64,000 nt of DNA from Haloarchaeobius sp. HME9146 (GTDB lineage Archaea; Halobacteriota; Halobacteria; Halobacteriales; Natrialbaceae): positions 2,170,001 through 2,234,000 of the forward strand of contig NZ_JAODVR010000001.1 of assembly GCF_025399835.1 (NCBI RefSeq). The letters run 5' to 3'. Shown here piece by piece: positions 7,791 through 16,643 of this stretch. Numbering within the stretch: position 1 is the first letter of the stretch; the number at the start of each line of letters is the position of its first letter. The position numbers were made by a program, and so were the translations under genes. A model generated the notes under the pieces. That model was not told the origin of the DNA. It worked only from the letters and a program-made list of their open reading frames with translations, and ran no database searches.

Positions 7791-8117
7791 ATGACGGACG
7801 AATCGCCGAAGATGCCCTGGTCGCCCTTCTTCATGCAGCAGATGCAAGAGCAGATGCAGGAGGCAGGAGAGCAGATGATGGGCTCGCCGCAGGAGCTGTG
7901 GAAGCAGTTCTTCACGGCGGACGCTGGCGCGTCGGACACGATGTCCGACCTGACGGCGATGAGCCGCGGTACCGCGATGTTCAAAACGCGGGTCCAGAGC
8001 GGTGGGCGCATCAGCATCCCCGACGCAGAGCGTGAAGCGCTCGACATCGGGGAAGGCGATATCGTCCAGACAATCGTCATCCCGGTCAAACGCCAAGAAC
8101 GTGATTCCAATGAGTGA
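7791..8117 (+). CDS. phaR: PhaR: AbrB/SpoVT-domain regulator of PHA granule genes
   Basis: The start is ATG 7791; a TTG one codon earlier is less likely. The 108-residue product has two parts: an N-terminal Met/Gln-rich amphipathic helix (PFFMQQMQEQMQEAGEQMMG) that looks suited to a granule or protein surface, and a C-terminal swapped-hairpin AbrB-type DNA-binding domain (about residues 62-100; RVQSGGRISIPDAEREALDI). This matches the haloarchaeal PhaR known to bind its own promoter and sense granules. The stop overlaps the phaP start by 8 bp, so the pair is co-translated. Confidence 0.85.
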   Translation: MTDESPKMPWSPFFMQQMQEQMQEAGEQMMGSPQELWKQFFTADAGASDTMSDLTAMSRGTAMFKTRVQSGGRISIPDAEREALDIGEGDIVQTIVIPVKRQERDSNE

Positions 8118-8580
8118 AACCCAATTCCAGAACCCGATGAAGCCCGTCTTCCAGATGCAGCGCGCCATGCTCGAGCAGAGCCAGAAAGCAACACACGACG
8201 TCATCGAGGCCCAGAAAGAGGCCGTCCACCAGATGACCGACTCGATGGAGAACTTCCAGAAGCTCTCCGAGCAGAACACCGACCTCTCGAAGAAGGCCGT
8301 CCACGCCTACTTCGACGCCGTCGAGTCGATGATGCCGGAAGGCAGCGTCGACTTCGAGGAGTTCGAGGCCGCCCTCGACGACCAGTACGACGCGCTCTCC
8401 GAGAGCCAGGTCCAGATGATGGACGCCGCCCTCGACGCGATGAAGGAAGGAACCAAGGCGTTCGACGACTACGCTGACAGCTACGCCGACGCCGTCGACA
8501 CCTCGTTCGACAACTTCCTCGACGCCCACGAGCGCATGGAGGGCAACCTCGAGGACGTCACCGAGGACGTCGCTGCCTGA
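8110..8580 (+). CDS. phaP: Phasin, PHA granule-associated structural protein
   Basis: The start at 8110 overlaps the phaR stop (ATGAGTGA). The 156-residue product is almost entirely helical with heptad-like spacing, rich in Glu, Asp, Gln and Met and lacking Cys, as in haloarchaeal phasins. Phasins coat PHA granules and limit their coalescence. Position between phaR and phaE supports the call. No catalytic motif is visible. Confidence 0.85.
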   Translation: MSETQFQNPMKPVFQMQRAMLEQSQKATHDVIEAQKEAVHQMTDSMENFQKLSEQNTDLSKKAVHAYFDAVESMMPEGSVDFEEFEAALDDQYDALSESQVQMMDAALDAMKEGTKAFDDYADSYADAVDTSFDNFLDAHERMEGNLEDVTEDVAA

Positions 8581-8624
8581 ATCGACGGTTCCTTTTATAA
8601 CCAACCAACCCAATCTTTCCGACA

Positions 8625-9179
8625 ATGACAGATTCATACCCCGAAGCCGCGGTACCGACAGACTGGAACGACTTCGTCGCGCGAATGAACGAACAGTTCT
8701 TCGATGCGATGGAGAAGAACATGGAAGCCCAGGCCGAGTTCGTCGAGCAGTGGTCACAGACTGTCGACGGCGAGGGGATGGGTGAGATGAACTTCGGCGA
8801 CGGCGTCGAGGGCTACAAGCGCGCCTACGAGGCGTGGATGGAAGCCGCCGACCAGATGGTCGAGCGCGCGAGCGACTCCATGGAGGGCGAGGACGTCGAG
8901 TTCGAGGAGTTCCGTGACATCTGGCTCAACACCGCCAACAAGGCGTTCAAGGAGGTCATGGACACGACCGCCTTCGCCGCCTGGACCGGTTCCTCGGTCG
9001 GCCAGATGCTCGAGATGCAACAGCAGGCCGACGAGGCTGCCGAAGACACCCTCCACACGCTCGGCTTCGCGACCGAAGGCGACGTCGAGGAGATCGGCGA
9101 CCGCCTCGTCGAGCTCGAACGCCGCCAGCACGCCGTCGAACAGAAGCTCGACCGCGTCCTGGAGCACCTGGAGGAGTAA
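8625..9179 (+). CDS. phaE: PHA synthase subunit PhaE (class III)
   Basis: The 184-residue protein has aromatic-rich helices ([36 protein letters not shown]) and ends in a leucine-rich coiled coil ([21 protein letters not shown]), the usual form of archaeal PhaE, which lacks much of the bacterial PhaE N terminus. PhaE has no catalysis of its own and activates PhaC. It has its own TATA box (CTTTTATAACC, about 8591-8601) about 28 bp upstream, and phaC begins 1 bp after its stop codon. Confidence 0.88.
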   Translation: MTDSYPEAAVPTDWNDFVARMNEQFFDAMEKNMEAQAEFVEQWSQTVDGEGMGEMNFGDGVEGYKRAYEAWMEAADQMVERASDSMEGEDVEFEEFRDIWLNTANKAFKEVMDTTAFAAWTGSSVGQMLEMQQQADEAAEDTLHTLGFATEGDVEEIGDRLVELERRQHAVEQKLDRVLEHLEE

Positions 9180-9180
9180 G

Positions 9181-10548
9181 ATGCAGAACCCGTTCGCAGC
9201 GACACTCGATATCCAGCGGAAGGCGTGGGAGAACGCCGCCGAACTCGCCGACAAGGCCAAGAACGCCCCCGATAGCGCCGAGACCTTCCAGGAGGTCGAG
9301 GTTGGCCAGACGCCCAGCGAGGTCGTCTACGAGGAGAACAAGCTGAAGCTGCTCCACTACGAGTCCCGCACCGAGGAACAGCACGACGTGCCCATCCTCA
9401 TCGTGTACGCGCTCATCAACCGGCCGTACATCCTGGACCTCCAGCCCGACCGCTCGGTCATCCGGACCCTCCTCGACAACGGCTTCGACGTGTACATGAT
9501 CGACTGGGGCGAGCCGTCGAACCTCGACCGCTCGCTCACCCTCGACGACTACGTCAACCGCTACATCGACAACTGCGTCGACGAGGTCCGCGAGCGCTCC
9601 GGCCAGGATTCGATCAACATCCTCGGCTACTGCATGGGCGGCACGATGTCGACCATGTACTCCGCGCTCCACCCCGAGAAGGTCCACACGCTCGCGCTCA
9701 TGGCCGCGGGGCTGTGCTTCGCCGGCGACGCCGGCGTGCTCGAGCTGTGGGGTGGCGAGGACTACTACGACCCGGAGAAGGTCACGGACACCTTCGGCAA
9801 CGTGCCCGCGGAGTTCCTCGACATCGGGTTCGCGCTGATGGACCCCGTCCAGAACTACGTGACCAAGTACGTCCGCCTCTACGAGAACGTCGAGGACCAG
9901 GACTTCATCGAGAACTTCGCCCGTATGGAGGAGTGGCTCGGTGACGGTATCGACGTGGCCGGCGAGACGTACAACCAGTTCATCAGCGACGTCTACCAGG
10001 ACAACAAGCTCTACGAGAACGAGCTCTACCTCGGTGGCGAGCACGTCGACATCGACAACATCACGATGCCCGTGCTCCAGATCGTCGCGGAGTACGACCA
10101 CCTCATCCCGCCGACAGCGTCCAAGCCGTTCAACGAGGCGGTACCGAGCGACGACAAGACCATCCTCGAGTTCCCGACCGGGCACATCGGTATGTCCGTC
10201 TCCTCGCGGAGCCACGCCGAACTGTGGCCGGACGTCTGCGAGTGGTTCGAGGACCGCATGGTCGAGGACACCGGCGAGGCCGACGCGGAAGCCATTGCCG
10301 ACGAACTGGCAGAGGAGGAGGCCACCGAGGACGAGTCCGTCGAAATCGAGGTCGAGGGGACCGACGAACCTGACCTCGAGGTCATCGACGGTATCGGCCC
10401 GTCGTACGCCGAGCGCCTCCGCAAGGCAGGTATCGAGTCCATCGCCGCGCTCGCGGCCGCCGACGCCGACGAGCTCGCGGCCGAGACCGACGTCAACCCG
10501 CAGCGCGTCCAGGACTGGATCGCCCAGGCGACGGACCTCGCCGAGTGA
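9181..10548 (+). CDS. phaC: PHA synthase catalytic subunit PhaC (class III) with C-terminal helix-hairpin-helix domain
   Basis: The 455-residue enzyme polymerises (R)-3-hydroxyacyl-CoA on granules. The lipase-like box GYCMGG gives nucleophile Cys151; Asp306 (AEYDHLIPP) and His335 (TGHIGM) complete the triad. After the synthase core (to about 362) comes a Glu-rich linker and then a helix-hairpin-helix-like domain (about 395-452: [20 protein letters not shown]), the fold usually found in DNA-binding or protein-docking modules. Haloarchaeal PhaC proteins are known for long C-terminal extensions. phaE and phaC form an operon with a 1-bp gap. Confidence 0.93.
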   Translation: MQNPFAATLDIQRKAWENAAELADKAKNAPDSAETFQEVEVGQTPSEVVYEENKLKLLHYESRTEEQHDVPILIVYALINRPYILDLQPDRSVIRTLLDNGFDVYMIDWGEPSNLDRSLTLDDYVNRYIDNCVDEVRERSGQDSINILGYCMGGTMSTMYSALHPEKVHTLALMAAGLCFAGDAGVLELWGGEDYYDPEKVTDTFGNVPAEFLDIGFALMDPVQNYVTKYVRLYENVEDQDFIENFARMEEWLGDGIDVAGETYNQFISDVYQDNKLYENELYLGGEHVDIDNITMPVLQIVAEYDHLIPPTASKPFNEAVPSDDKTILEFPTGHIGMSVSSRSHAELWPDVCEWFEDRMVEDTGEADAEAIADELAEEEATEDESVEIEVEGTDEPDLEVIDGIGPSYAERLRKAGIESIAALAAADADELAAETDVNPQRVQDWIAQATDLAE

Positions 10549-10651
10549 TACAGCGGGTCGACCGGGATACCGGAACTCCCTGACCGGGGCCACTCCGGGT
10601 GGCGATCTGACCCACCACGGACCGCCGCCGGGGTGACGGTTGCTATCATTA

Positions 10652-10672
10652 ATTCCTGAGGAATACTTAAGG
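10652..10672 (+). promoter_or_regulatory. Probable phaB promoter with a small inverted repeat
   Basis: ATTCCTGAGGAAT (10652-10664) is a 5-bp inverted repeat around TGA and abuts ACTTAAGG (10665-10672), a TATA-like box. Initiation about 25 bp later would leave an 80-nt leader before the start chosen for phaB, unusual beside mostly leaderless genes. Confidence 0.35.
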
Positions 10673-10775
10673 TGCTTTTCTACGACAGTTCCCCTACGGA
10701 CGGACGGCTCAGGTCTCGAGCTTGCATACACAAGCCCGGACGTCACCTGTCGCCGTCTCCGCGAGGTACTCATAT

Positions 10776-11519
10776 ATGTCAATGGACGGACGCACGTGCG
10801 TCGTAACAGGCGCAGGACGTGGTATTGGAGCAGGAATCGCAGAGCATCTCGGGAGCCAGGGTGCGAACGTCGTCGTGAACTATCGCTCGTCGGGTGGCGG
10901 CGCGGACGAGGTCGTCGACCACATCGAAACCCTCGGTGGCCAGGCCATCACGTCGCAGGCCGACGTGACCAGTCTCGACGAGGTCGAGGCCATGCGCGAA
11001 CAGGCACACGAGGCCTTCGGGCCCATCGACGTGCTCATCAACAACGCCGGCATCACGAAGGACACCCGCTTCGTGAACATGTCCCGCGAGGAGTGGGACC
11101 AGGTTATGGACGTCAATCTCGGTGGGATGTTCAACTGCACGAAGACCTTCTACGACGACATCTGGGAGGCTTCCGAAGGACGTCTCATCAACATCTCTTC
11201 CATCGTGGGAAAGCAGGGGAACTTCGGGCAGGCGAACTACGCCGCCGCCAAGGCGGGCATGTTCGGGTTCACCCGGACCATCGCCATCGAGCTCGCCTCC
11301 GGCGGGTCGACCGCGAACTGCGTCGCGCCCGGGTTCACCCGGACGGATATGCTCGAAGAGGTCCCGGACAACGTCAAAGACCGAATCGTCTCCCAGATTC
11401 CGCTGGGTCGGTTCGCGGAGATCGAGGACATCGCCCATCTCGTGGGCTACATCGCCAGTGAGAACTCGTCGTACATCACGGGTGAGGTCATCGACGTGAA
11501 CGGTGGGATGGACCTCTAG
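10776..11519 (+). CDS. phaB: NADPH-dependent acetoacetyl-CoA reductase / FabG-like SDR (PhaB)
   Basis: The start at ATG 10776 (or 10782) puts the Rossmann motif TGAGRGIGAG near residue 10. This is a classical 247-residue SDR with NNAG, catalytic Ser in NISSIVG and YxxxK as YAAAK. The final segment ITGEVIDVNGGM is typical of FabG/PhaB. It would reduce acetoacetyl-CoA to (R)-3-hydroxybutyryl-CoA for PhaEC. The PHA role rests on position directly after phaC; on sequence alone 3-oxoacyl reductase for other substrates is possible. Confidence 0.85.
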   Translation: MSMDGRTCVVTGAGRGIGAGIAEHLGSQGANVVVNYRSSGGGADEVVDHIETLGGQAITSQADVTSLDEVEAMREQAHEAFGPIDVLINNAGITKDTRFVNMSREEWDQVMDVNLGGMFNCTKTFYDDIWEASEGRLINISSIVGKQGNFGQANYAAAKAGMFGFTRTIAIELASGGSTANCVAPGFTRTDMLEEVPDNVKDRIVSQIPLGRFAEIEDIAHLVGYIASENSSYITGEVIDVNGGMDL

Positions 11520-11585
11520 ACCACACAGGAACGTACCACTCGTCCGGTCGCTGCCGTCATCCGACGGCGAACGTCGCACGTCTTT

Positions 11586-12761
11586 TCAGTCATGTCTCGT
11601 CGAGGAGCCGGTCCCTTCGAGAGTGCCAACTCGGTTCCCGGCCGACGCGACACCGTCGACCCAGGCGTCCCACGCCGGCCGAGGGGAGCCGTCCGCCCGC
11701 CGAAGGCTCATCGTCTCGAACGCCGTCGGGGTGCCGGGCTGGTCGTACACGAACGACCAGATGGCGAGCGCGAGATCCACGTCGGCCGTCAACTCGAACA
11801 GTCGCTCGACGTACCTGGCCTGTTTCGCCTCCGAACTCTCCCAGCCCTGGACGACGGTCTCGGCCGTCCACCCCGTCTCGGTGATGCCGACCGGCCGGTC
11901 GACTCGGTCGAAGACGCTCGTGTAGTAGTCGTCCGGGATGTCGGCGGGGTCCGTGTAGATCATTCCGGGGAACGTCGTGAACGTGAACACGTCCACGCTG
12001 GGGAAGACGTCGAGGAGTTCCCAGTTCGCGTCGTCCGGGTCGTTCTCCCCGCCGAAGATGCCACCACGGAGCCCCCGAAGGCGTTCCAGTTGGAACCCGA
12101 CCCCGACCGTGGTCTCCGGGACGGCGTCCTTCACCGCTTGCGCGGCGACCTTGACCAGCGTCACGTAGCGTTGGAAGGCGTCGGGATTCTCTCGGTAGAA
12201 GGTATCCACCTCGACGCCGAGGCCGAGGAAGGCAGGGCGGTGCTCGATGGCGAAGGCGCGGGCGAGTTCGACGTTCTCCTCGATGGTCTCCTCGGTCAAT
12301 GGCCGGTTGAGTTCACCGGAGGAACCGGCGAAGACGTTCACCTCGACGACAGGGGTGTAGTCGAACTCTCCGGCGAGTCGTGCGACCGCGGTCCCACCAC
12401 TCTCGGGGTTGCCGAGTTCTGCCCACGGCCCGCCCGAGCGAACCAGGGTCCCGGTCTCGCTCGCCCTGTCGAAGAACTCGGTGAAGTCGTCGCCCGAGTA
12501 GCTCCGGGGGGAGAGGGCGACGCCGTAGTTCGTCCGGTCCAGCCGGAGGGGCCGCGAGACCGGTTCGTCCCCGGTCGTCGTCTCCTCGGGGGTATCGTCC
12601 GCGGGCGCATCGGTAGTCCCTGGTGTGGCCGTCTGCGCCGCCGTCCCGGTGCCGGTGGACGTCGGTGTGTCGGTCGGCTGTCCCTCGGTGCTGGGCCCGC
12701 CCTGGTTGCACCCCGCGACGCTCGTCGCGGCTGCCAGCGCGAGGAACCGGCGTCGATTCAT
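11586..12761 (-). CDS. Tat lipoprotein with a glycoside hydrolase-like TIM-barrel domain
   Basis: The 391-residue protein begins with a Tat motif (NRRRFLALAAAT) and lipobox VAGC at about residues 15-18, then a Thr/Pro-rich linker of about 55 residues. The rest reads as a TIM-barrel of GH-A clan type: GLGVEVDTF offers an acid/base Glu after strand 4 and VGITETGWTAE a nucleophile Glu after strand 7, with AIWSFVYDQPG near the end. It probably cleaves or binds surface glycans. The specific GH family is not clear to me, and a catalytically inactive relative is possible. Confidence 0.6.
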   Translation of the reverse strand: MNRRRFLALAAATSVAGCNQGGPSTEGQPTDTPTSTGTGTAAQTATPGTTDAPADDTPEETTTGDEPVSRPLRLDRTNYGVALSPRSYSGDDFTEFFDRASETGTLVRSGGPWAELGNPESGGTAVARLAGEFDYTPVVEVNVFAGSSGELNRPLTEETIEENVELARAFAIEHRPAFLGLGVEVDTFYRENPDAFQRYVTLVKVAAQAVKDAVPETTVGVGFQLERLRGLRGGIFGGENDPDDANWELLDVFPSVDVFTFTTFPGMIYTDPADIPDDYYTSVFDRVDRPVGITETGWTAETVVQGWESSEAKQARYVERLFELTADVDLALAIWSFVYDQPGTPTAFETMSLRRADGSPRPAWDAWVDGVASAGNRVGTLEGTGSSTRHD

Positions 12762-12826
12762 GCCTCACTCACGGGTAGCGAGAGCATAGCTTCGACGGGG
12801 TATGGTGTGGGGGGCGACTACCTGAC

Positions 12827-12891
12827 GGGCTGCAGGACGGTCATGGCGGGCTGTTTGACGGTCACCGACCTGGTGGGCTGCTTGACGGTCA
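12827..12891. repeat. Three direct repeats GGGCTG-N3-GACGGTCA downstream of orc1
   Basis: Units start at 12827, 12848 and 12875 (spacing 21 and 27 bp). Units two and three share GGGCTG(T/C)TTGACGGTCACC. The third overlaps the last codons and stop of the orc1/cdc6 gene. They differ from the origin repeats upstream of that gene; their role is unknown. Confidence 0.6.
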
Positions 12892-14115
12892 CCGGATACC
12901 GTTCAGGTTCGCGACCGTCCGGAGGTCCGAGAACCGCTCTTGCATGTCGAGTTCGTCCTCCAGTGCCGTGAGCGCGGACTCCAGGGGGACGTCGAGTTCG
13001 TACGAGTAGAAGTTCCCGCGCGACCCGGAGCGGTTCTCGCGCGCGGTGAGGATGCCGAGCATCCGGAGGTCGGAGAGGTGGTTGTGGACCGACCGCTGGG
13101 CGAGGCTGTCGACGCCGTAGCCGTCGCAGATGTCGAGGTACCGGTTGTAGATGGCCCGGGACCGCTCGGGGGTGTCGCCCTCGGCAGCGATGGAGACGAC
13201 CGCGAGCAGGGTGAGATGCCCGTGCTGGGTGAGCTGGCGGATTCCCTCCTCGACGCGCTCGCGTTCAAGGACGTGGCGGGCCTCCTCGACGTGGGTCTCG
13301 GTGACCGTGTCGTCGTCCGCGTTCTCGGCCTGCTCTGCGGCGAGCAGCAGCAGGTCGAGCGCCTGTCGGGCGGAGCCGCGGTCCTTCGCGGCGAGCGCGG
13401 CACACAGTCGGATAACCGCATCGTCGTAGGTCCCGTCACGCAACGCGATGTCCGCGCGCGAGGAGAGGATGTTGTTCAGCTCCTGGGCGTTGTACGGCGG
13501 GAACTGCAGTTCGCGTTCACAGAGCGTGTCCTGCACGCGAGGGTCGAGCTGGTCGCGGAACTTGAAGTCGTTCGAGATGCCGATGATGCCGACCTTCGCC
13601 TCGGTGAGGTCGCCCTTCGAGCGGGCTCGGGGGAGCTCGTAGAGGAGTTCGTCGCGCTCGCCGATGGAGTCTATCTCGTCGAAGATGAGGAGGATGGTCC
13701 CGCCAAGCTCGTCGAGTTCGTCGTAAAGCTTGTTGAACACGGTCTGCTGGGGGTAGCCCGTCGTGGATATCTCCGCCCCGTCTGGGCGGAGTTCGTTGAC
13801 GAGTTCGACCGCGACCTGGTAGGAGGAGGAGAGGGGTTTGCAGTTGAGGTTGATGACCGAGAGGTCGATGTCCTCGTAGTCGTCCGCGTCCTCCTGCAGC
13901 AGGTTCATCAGGTACTCGGTGACCGCGGTCTTGCCGACCCCGGTGTTCCCGTAGAGGAAGATGTTGTTCGGTTCCCATCCGTCGATAACCGGTTGGAGCG
14001 CGTCCATGTAGGCCTCGATCTCTTCGTCACGCTCCTCGATGCGGTCGGGCTGGTAGCTCTCCCGCAGGGCGTCCTTGTTCGCGAAGATGGCGCGCTTGCG
14101 CTCGAACCGGCGCAT
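12889..14115 (-). CDS. orc1/cdc6: Orc1/Cdc6-family replication initiator
   Basis: The 408-residue AAA+ protein has Walker A GNTGVGKT (about residues 56-63), Walker B LLIFDEID (about 140-147) and sensor 1 IGISN, followed by the lid region and a C-terminal winged-helix domain (about 310-395), the normal Orc1/Cdc6 plan. It recognises origin repeats and loads the MCM helicase. TATA (CTTTTATACCC on the minus strand, about 14136-14146) lies about 25 bp upstream, and an origin-type repeat begins directly above it. It is next to a repeat-rich region, as expected for a cognate initiator-origin pair. Confidence 0.95.
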   Translation of the reverse strand: MRRFERKRAIFANKDALRESYQPDRIEERDEEIEAYMDALQPVIDGWEPNNIFLYGNTGVGKTAVTEYLMNLLQEDADDYEDIDLSVINLNCKPLSSSYQVAVELVNELRPDGAEISTTGYPQQTVFNKLYDELDELGGTILLIFDEIDSIGERDELLYELPRARSKGDLTEAKVGIIGISNDFKFRDQLDPRVQDTLCERELQFPPYNAQELNNILSSRADIALRDGTYDDAVIRLCAALAAKDRGSARQALDLLLLAAEQAENADDDTVTETHVEEARHVLERERVEEGIRQLTQHGHLTLLAVVSIAAEGDTPERSRAIYNRYLDICDGYGVDSLAQRSVHNHLSDLRMLGILTARENRSGSRGNFYSYELDVPLESALTALEDELDMQERFSDLRTVANLNGIR

Positions 14116-14145
14116 ACCAACCGGGTGTCACTCCGGGTATAAAAG

Positions 14146-14495
14146 AACCTCCATTGCAAGTGATTCAAGTGTTTCATGTGAATTTACACGGTCGTCACTG
14201 AGCAGCGTGCTAGCACAAAACACAGACACACAGACACCACTTTTTCATGTGAAGCTAGAGTGAGAGAGTCTAGTAGTAGAACAACACACCACCGTTTCTC
14301 GTGAAGCGACGACATGTGCAGGTGAGGGTACGGGTGGAGACCGGTTGTAGTACAGGGACTGGTGGGGTCGACTGGTGGTACATGCGAGAACAGCTGATGA
14401 GTGTCATAGTCGTACGAGTCCTGACCTGTCTGGCCCGCTGAATCAGTACTCTCACGCTCTCCCGGTCTGAACACACACCACCATTACAAGTGAAG
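14146..14495 (-). repeat. Origin repeats, left set (minus orientation)
   Basis: Copies at about 14146-14164 (CCTCCATTGCAAGTGA), 14234-14254 (ACACCACTTTTTCATGTGAA), 14285-14306 (CACCACCGTTTCTCGTGAAG) and 14474-14495 (CACCACCATTACAAGTGAAG), with a weaker one at 14166-14182. They match the reverse complement of TTCACTTGCAAYAGTGGTG with a few changes in the centre. The conserved ends are CACCAC and GTGAA. Confidence 0.75.
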
Positions 14496-14630
14496 ATAGT
14501 AACGTGAGCGCTTCTGAAGGCTTCTATTCCTCGCCCAGTCTCTCGAAGCAAGGAAGAGTCTGTGCGCACGTATGGTACCAACCCACACCCACACACCTCA
14601 GTACCCCTCCCCACCCCCTCTCGTTCACCG

Positions 14631-15303
14631 CTTCACTTGCAACAGTGGTGTCTGTGTGTCGCTCACCACTCGAACCGTGTCGGGAATGGTTCACTTGCAA
14701 AGATGGTGTCTCCCTCCCGGCACCCCCCTCTCACACCCCGCCATTCACTTGCAACAGTGGTGTCTCTCTCCCCCACCGACCGAACCTCTCGTGCCGGCAC
14801 AGTCACTTGCAACGGTGGTGGGGGGACCCCTGGATCGATGGACCGGTTCACTTGCAATAGTGGTGTGTGTGGCTGGTAGGAGGTGTGTGTCGCGGTCCTG
14901 GGTTCCACTGGTTCACGTGCATCGGTGGTGGGGGTCCGGCGAGCCGATGGTGGCGAGACAGATGGATAATCGATAGTGAGCCACGTGGTCGAACCCAGCG
15001 GGCCACCCGGTCGAACCCAGTTTCTCAACGTGGTCAAACACAGTATGTCAGCGTGGGTGATTCGAGTGAGTTGACCGCTCCTCTTCACAGAGTCCTCGGT
15101 CGGAGCCGACGCGGTCGGACCCGACGTTCGGAGCGTGCAGACGTTGGTGAGGAAAGCTGTTCTGTCGGTAGCACCATCCCACCCGAATTCGTCCACACGA
15201 TCGCGTCTTCCGCGCCGACGAAGATTCGACCATTGCACCCTGCCCGCCGGGTGAACGAACTGCAAACAGCGCACTGGCCGTTCACTTGCAATAGTGGTGT
15301 GTG
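14631..15303 (+). repeat. Origin repeats, right set (plus orientation)
   Basis: Copies begin at about 14632, 14690, 14744, 14802, 14847, 14912 and 15281. Best matches read TTCACTTGCAACAGTGGTGT or TTCACTTGCAATAGTGGTGT. The first six lie 45-65 bp apart; the last stands 370 bp further right. Most are followed by GT- or G-rich sequence. Such clustered direct repeats fit cooperative Orc1/Cdc6 binding. Confidence 0.8.
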
Positions 15304-15485
15304 GGTGTCGGTGAACCTCGTTCCGTGCCGCCCAATCGCGACCGTCCATTCAGCGAATCGTGGCGAAGTCTGCCCCGACCACCATTATCACTCAAGCGCC
15401 TGTTTCGGTGAGAAAGCCATCGCCGACACGGGCGAATATCCCGAGGTGGCAAAGCACTAAATCGTTGCCCTGAGACACGACGAGT

Positions 15486-16643
15486 ATGGAACGCGTAGCA
15501 GTCATCGGCGCGTCGATGACCCAGTTCGGGAAGCGTGACGCGTGGATACAGGAGTTGCTCGCGCAGGCGGGCGAGGAGTGTCTCGACGACGCGGGGGTCG
15601 ACCCCAACGACGTCGACCACCTCCTCGTCTCGAACATGGCCAGCGGGGAGTTCGAGGGTGCGACAGGCATCATGAACGCGCTCGCGCAGGACCTCGACCT
15701 GCTCCCGGCGTACACCCAGCGCGTCGACCAGACCTCGTCGTCTGGCGGTGCCGGCATGTACGCCGCGTGGCAGTCGGTCGCCTCGGGGGCGTCGGACATG
15801 ACGCTGCTCGTCGGCGGGGAGAAGATGACACACAAGACGACCGAGGAAGCGACGGACGTCATCGCCTCCATCACCCACCCGACCGAGTACAAACACGGTC
15901 TCACGCTGCCGAGCTTCGCCGGGTTGACCGCGCGACACTACCTGGAGAAGTTCGACGCACCCCGCGAGTCGCTCGCGAAGGTCGCCGTGAAGAACCACAA
16001 GAACGGACTGGCCAACCCACACGCCCAGTTCCGCAAGGAGGTCGACGTCGAGACGGTCATGGAATCGCCAATCGTCGCCGACCCGCTCCGACTCTACGAC
16101 TTCTGTCCCATCACGGACGGGAGCGCGGCCCTGATGTTCTGTCCGGAGTCGGTCGCCCGCGAGTACACCGACGACTACGCCATCGTCTCGGGCGTCGCAG
16201 GCGCGACGGACACCCACGTGGTCCACCAGCGCGAGGACCCGACGGTCATGGGCGGCGTCGTCGAGAGCGGGAAGCAGGCCTTCAAGATGGCCGGGCTCAC
16301 CCCCGACGACGTCGACGTGGCCGAACTCCACGACATGTTCACCATCCTCGAGTTCCTCCAGATGGAAGGCCTCGGCTTCGCCGGACAGGGTGAGGCGTGG
16401 GAACTCGTCGAGGAGGGCTACACCGAGATGGACGGCGAACTACCCATCAACACCTCGGGCGGTCTCAAGTCGAAGGGACACCCACTCGGTGCCAGCGGTG
16501 TCGCACAGGGCTACGAGATATACAAACAGGTCGTCGGCGACGCCGGCGAGCGACAGATCGACGACGCCGAGGTCGCGCTGGCGTGTAACGTCGGCGGCTT
16601 CGGGAACTGTGTCATCACCACCATCATGGAGGCAGCACAATGA
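15486..16643 (+). CDS. Haloarchaeal-type beta-ketothiolase, alpha (catalytic) subunit
   Basis: The 385-residue thiolase-superfamily protein condenses acyl-CoAs to beta-ketoacyl-CoA, the first PHA step. It begins VAVIGASMTQFGK and contains ELHDMFTILE, KSKGHPLGASG with an active-site His at about 337, and CNVGGFGN near the end. At the usual nucleophile-cysteine position the sequence is VDQTSSSGGAG, so Ser84 replaces Cys. Haloferax mediterranei two-subunit ketothiolases (PhaA, BktB) also use a Ser-type triad, so this is a family feature. The OB-fold partner gene overlaps by 4 bp. SCP-x-like thiolase of other function is the alternative. Confidence 0.85.
   Translation: MERVAVIGASMTQFGKRDAWIQELLAQAGEECLDDAGVDPNDVDHLLVSNMASGEFEGATGIMNALAQDLDLLPAYTQRVDQTSSSGGAGMYAAWQSVASGASDMTLLVGGEKMTHKTTEEATDVIASITHPTEYKHGLTLPSFAGLTARHYLEKFDAPRESLAKVAVKNHKNGLANPHAQFRKEVDVETVMESPIVADPLRLYDFCPITDGSAALMFCPESVAREYTDDYAIVSGVAGATDTHVVHQREDPTVMGGVVESGKQAFKMAGLTPDDVDVAELHDMFTILEFLQMEGLGFAGQGEAWELVEEGYTEMDGELPINTSGGLKSKGHPLGASGVAQGYEIYKQVVGDAGERQIDDAEVALACNVGGFGNCVITTIMEAAQ

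Larger units (their letters stand above)
14146..15303. other. Candidate replication origin (gene-free region 14116-15485)
   Basis: This 1.37-kb stretch between orc1/cdc6 and the thiolase gene has no credible gene. It carries about twelve copies of a roughly 20-bp motif, consensus TTCACTTGCAAYAGTGGTGT. Copies left of 14496 read on the minus strand and copies right of 14630 on the plus strand, so the two sets face away from a central 135-bp segment. Repeats of this sort beside orc1/cdc6 are the hallmark of archaeal origins. The motif does not look like the TTTCCAC/GGAAAC-type box I associate with the main haloarchaeal origin, so this may be a secondary origin. No strongly AT-rich unwinding element is obvious. 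Confidence 0.75.

Noticed and set aside
8956-10782. Long antisense frame (608 codons, minus) opposite phaC
   Set aside because: It mirrors the third-position GC bias of phaC, has no promoter or recognisable protein motif, and covers genes that are certain.
14146-15303. CRISPR array
   Set aside because: Repeats are short, diverged, in two orientations and irregularly spaced, and no cas gene is present; origin boxes fit better.
14480-15480. Small frames within the repeat region
   Set aside because: They encode repeated His/Thr/Pro/Trp-rich peptides created by the origin boxes; no start signal or codon bias supports them.
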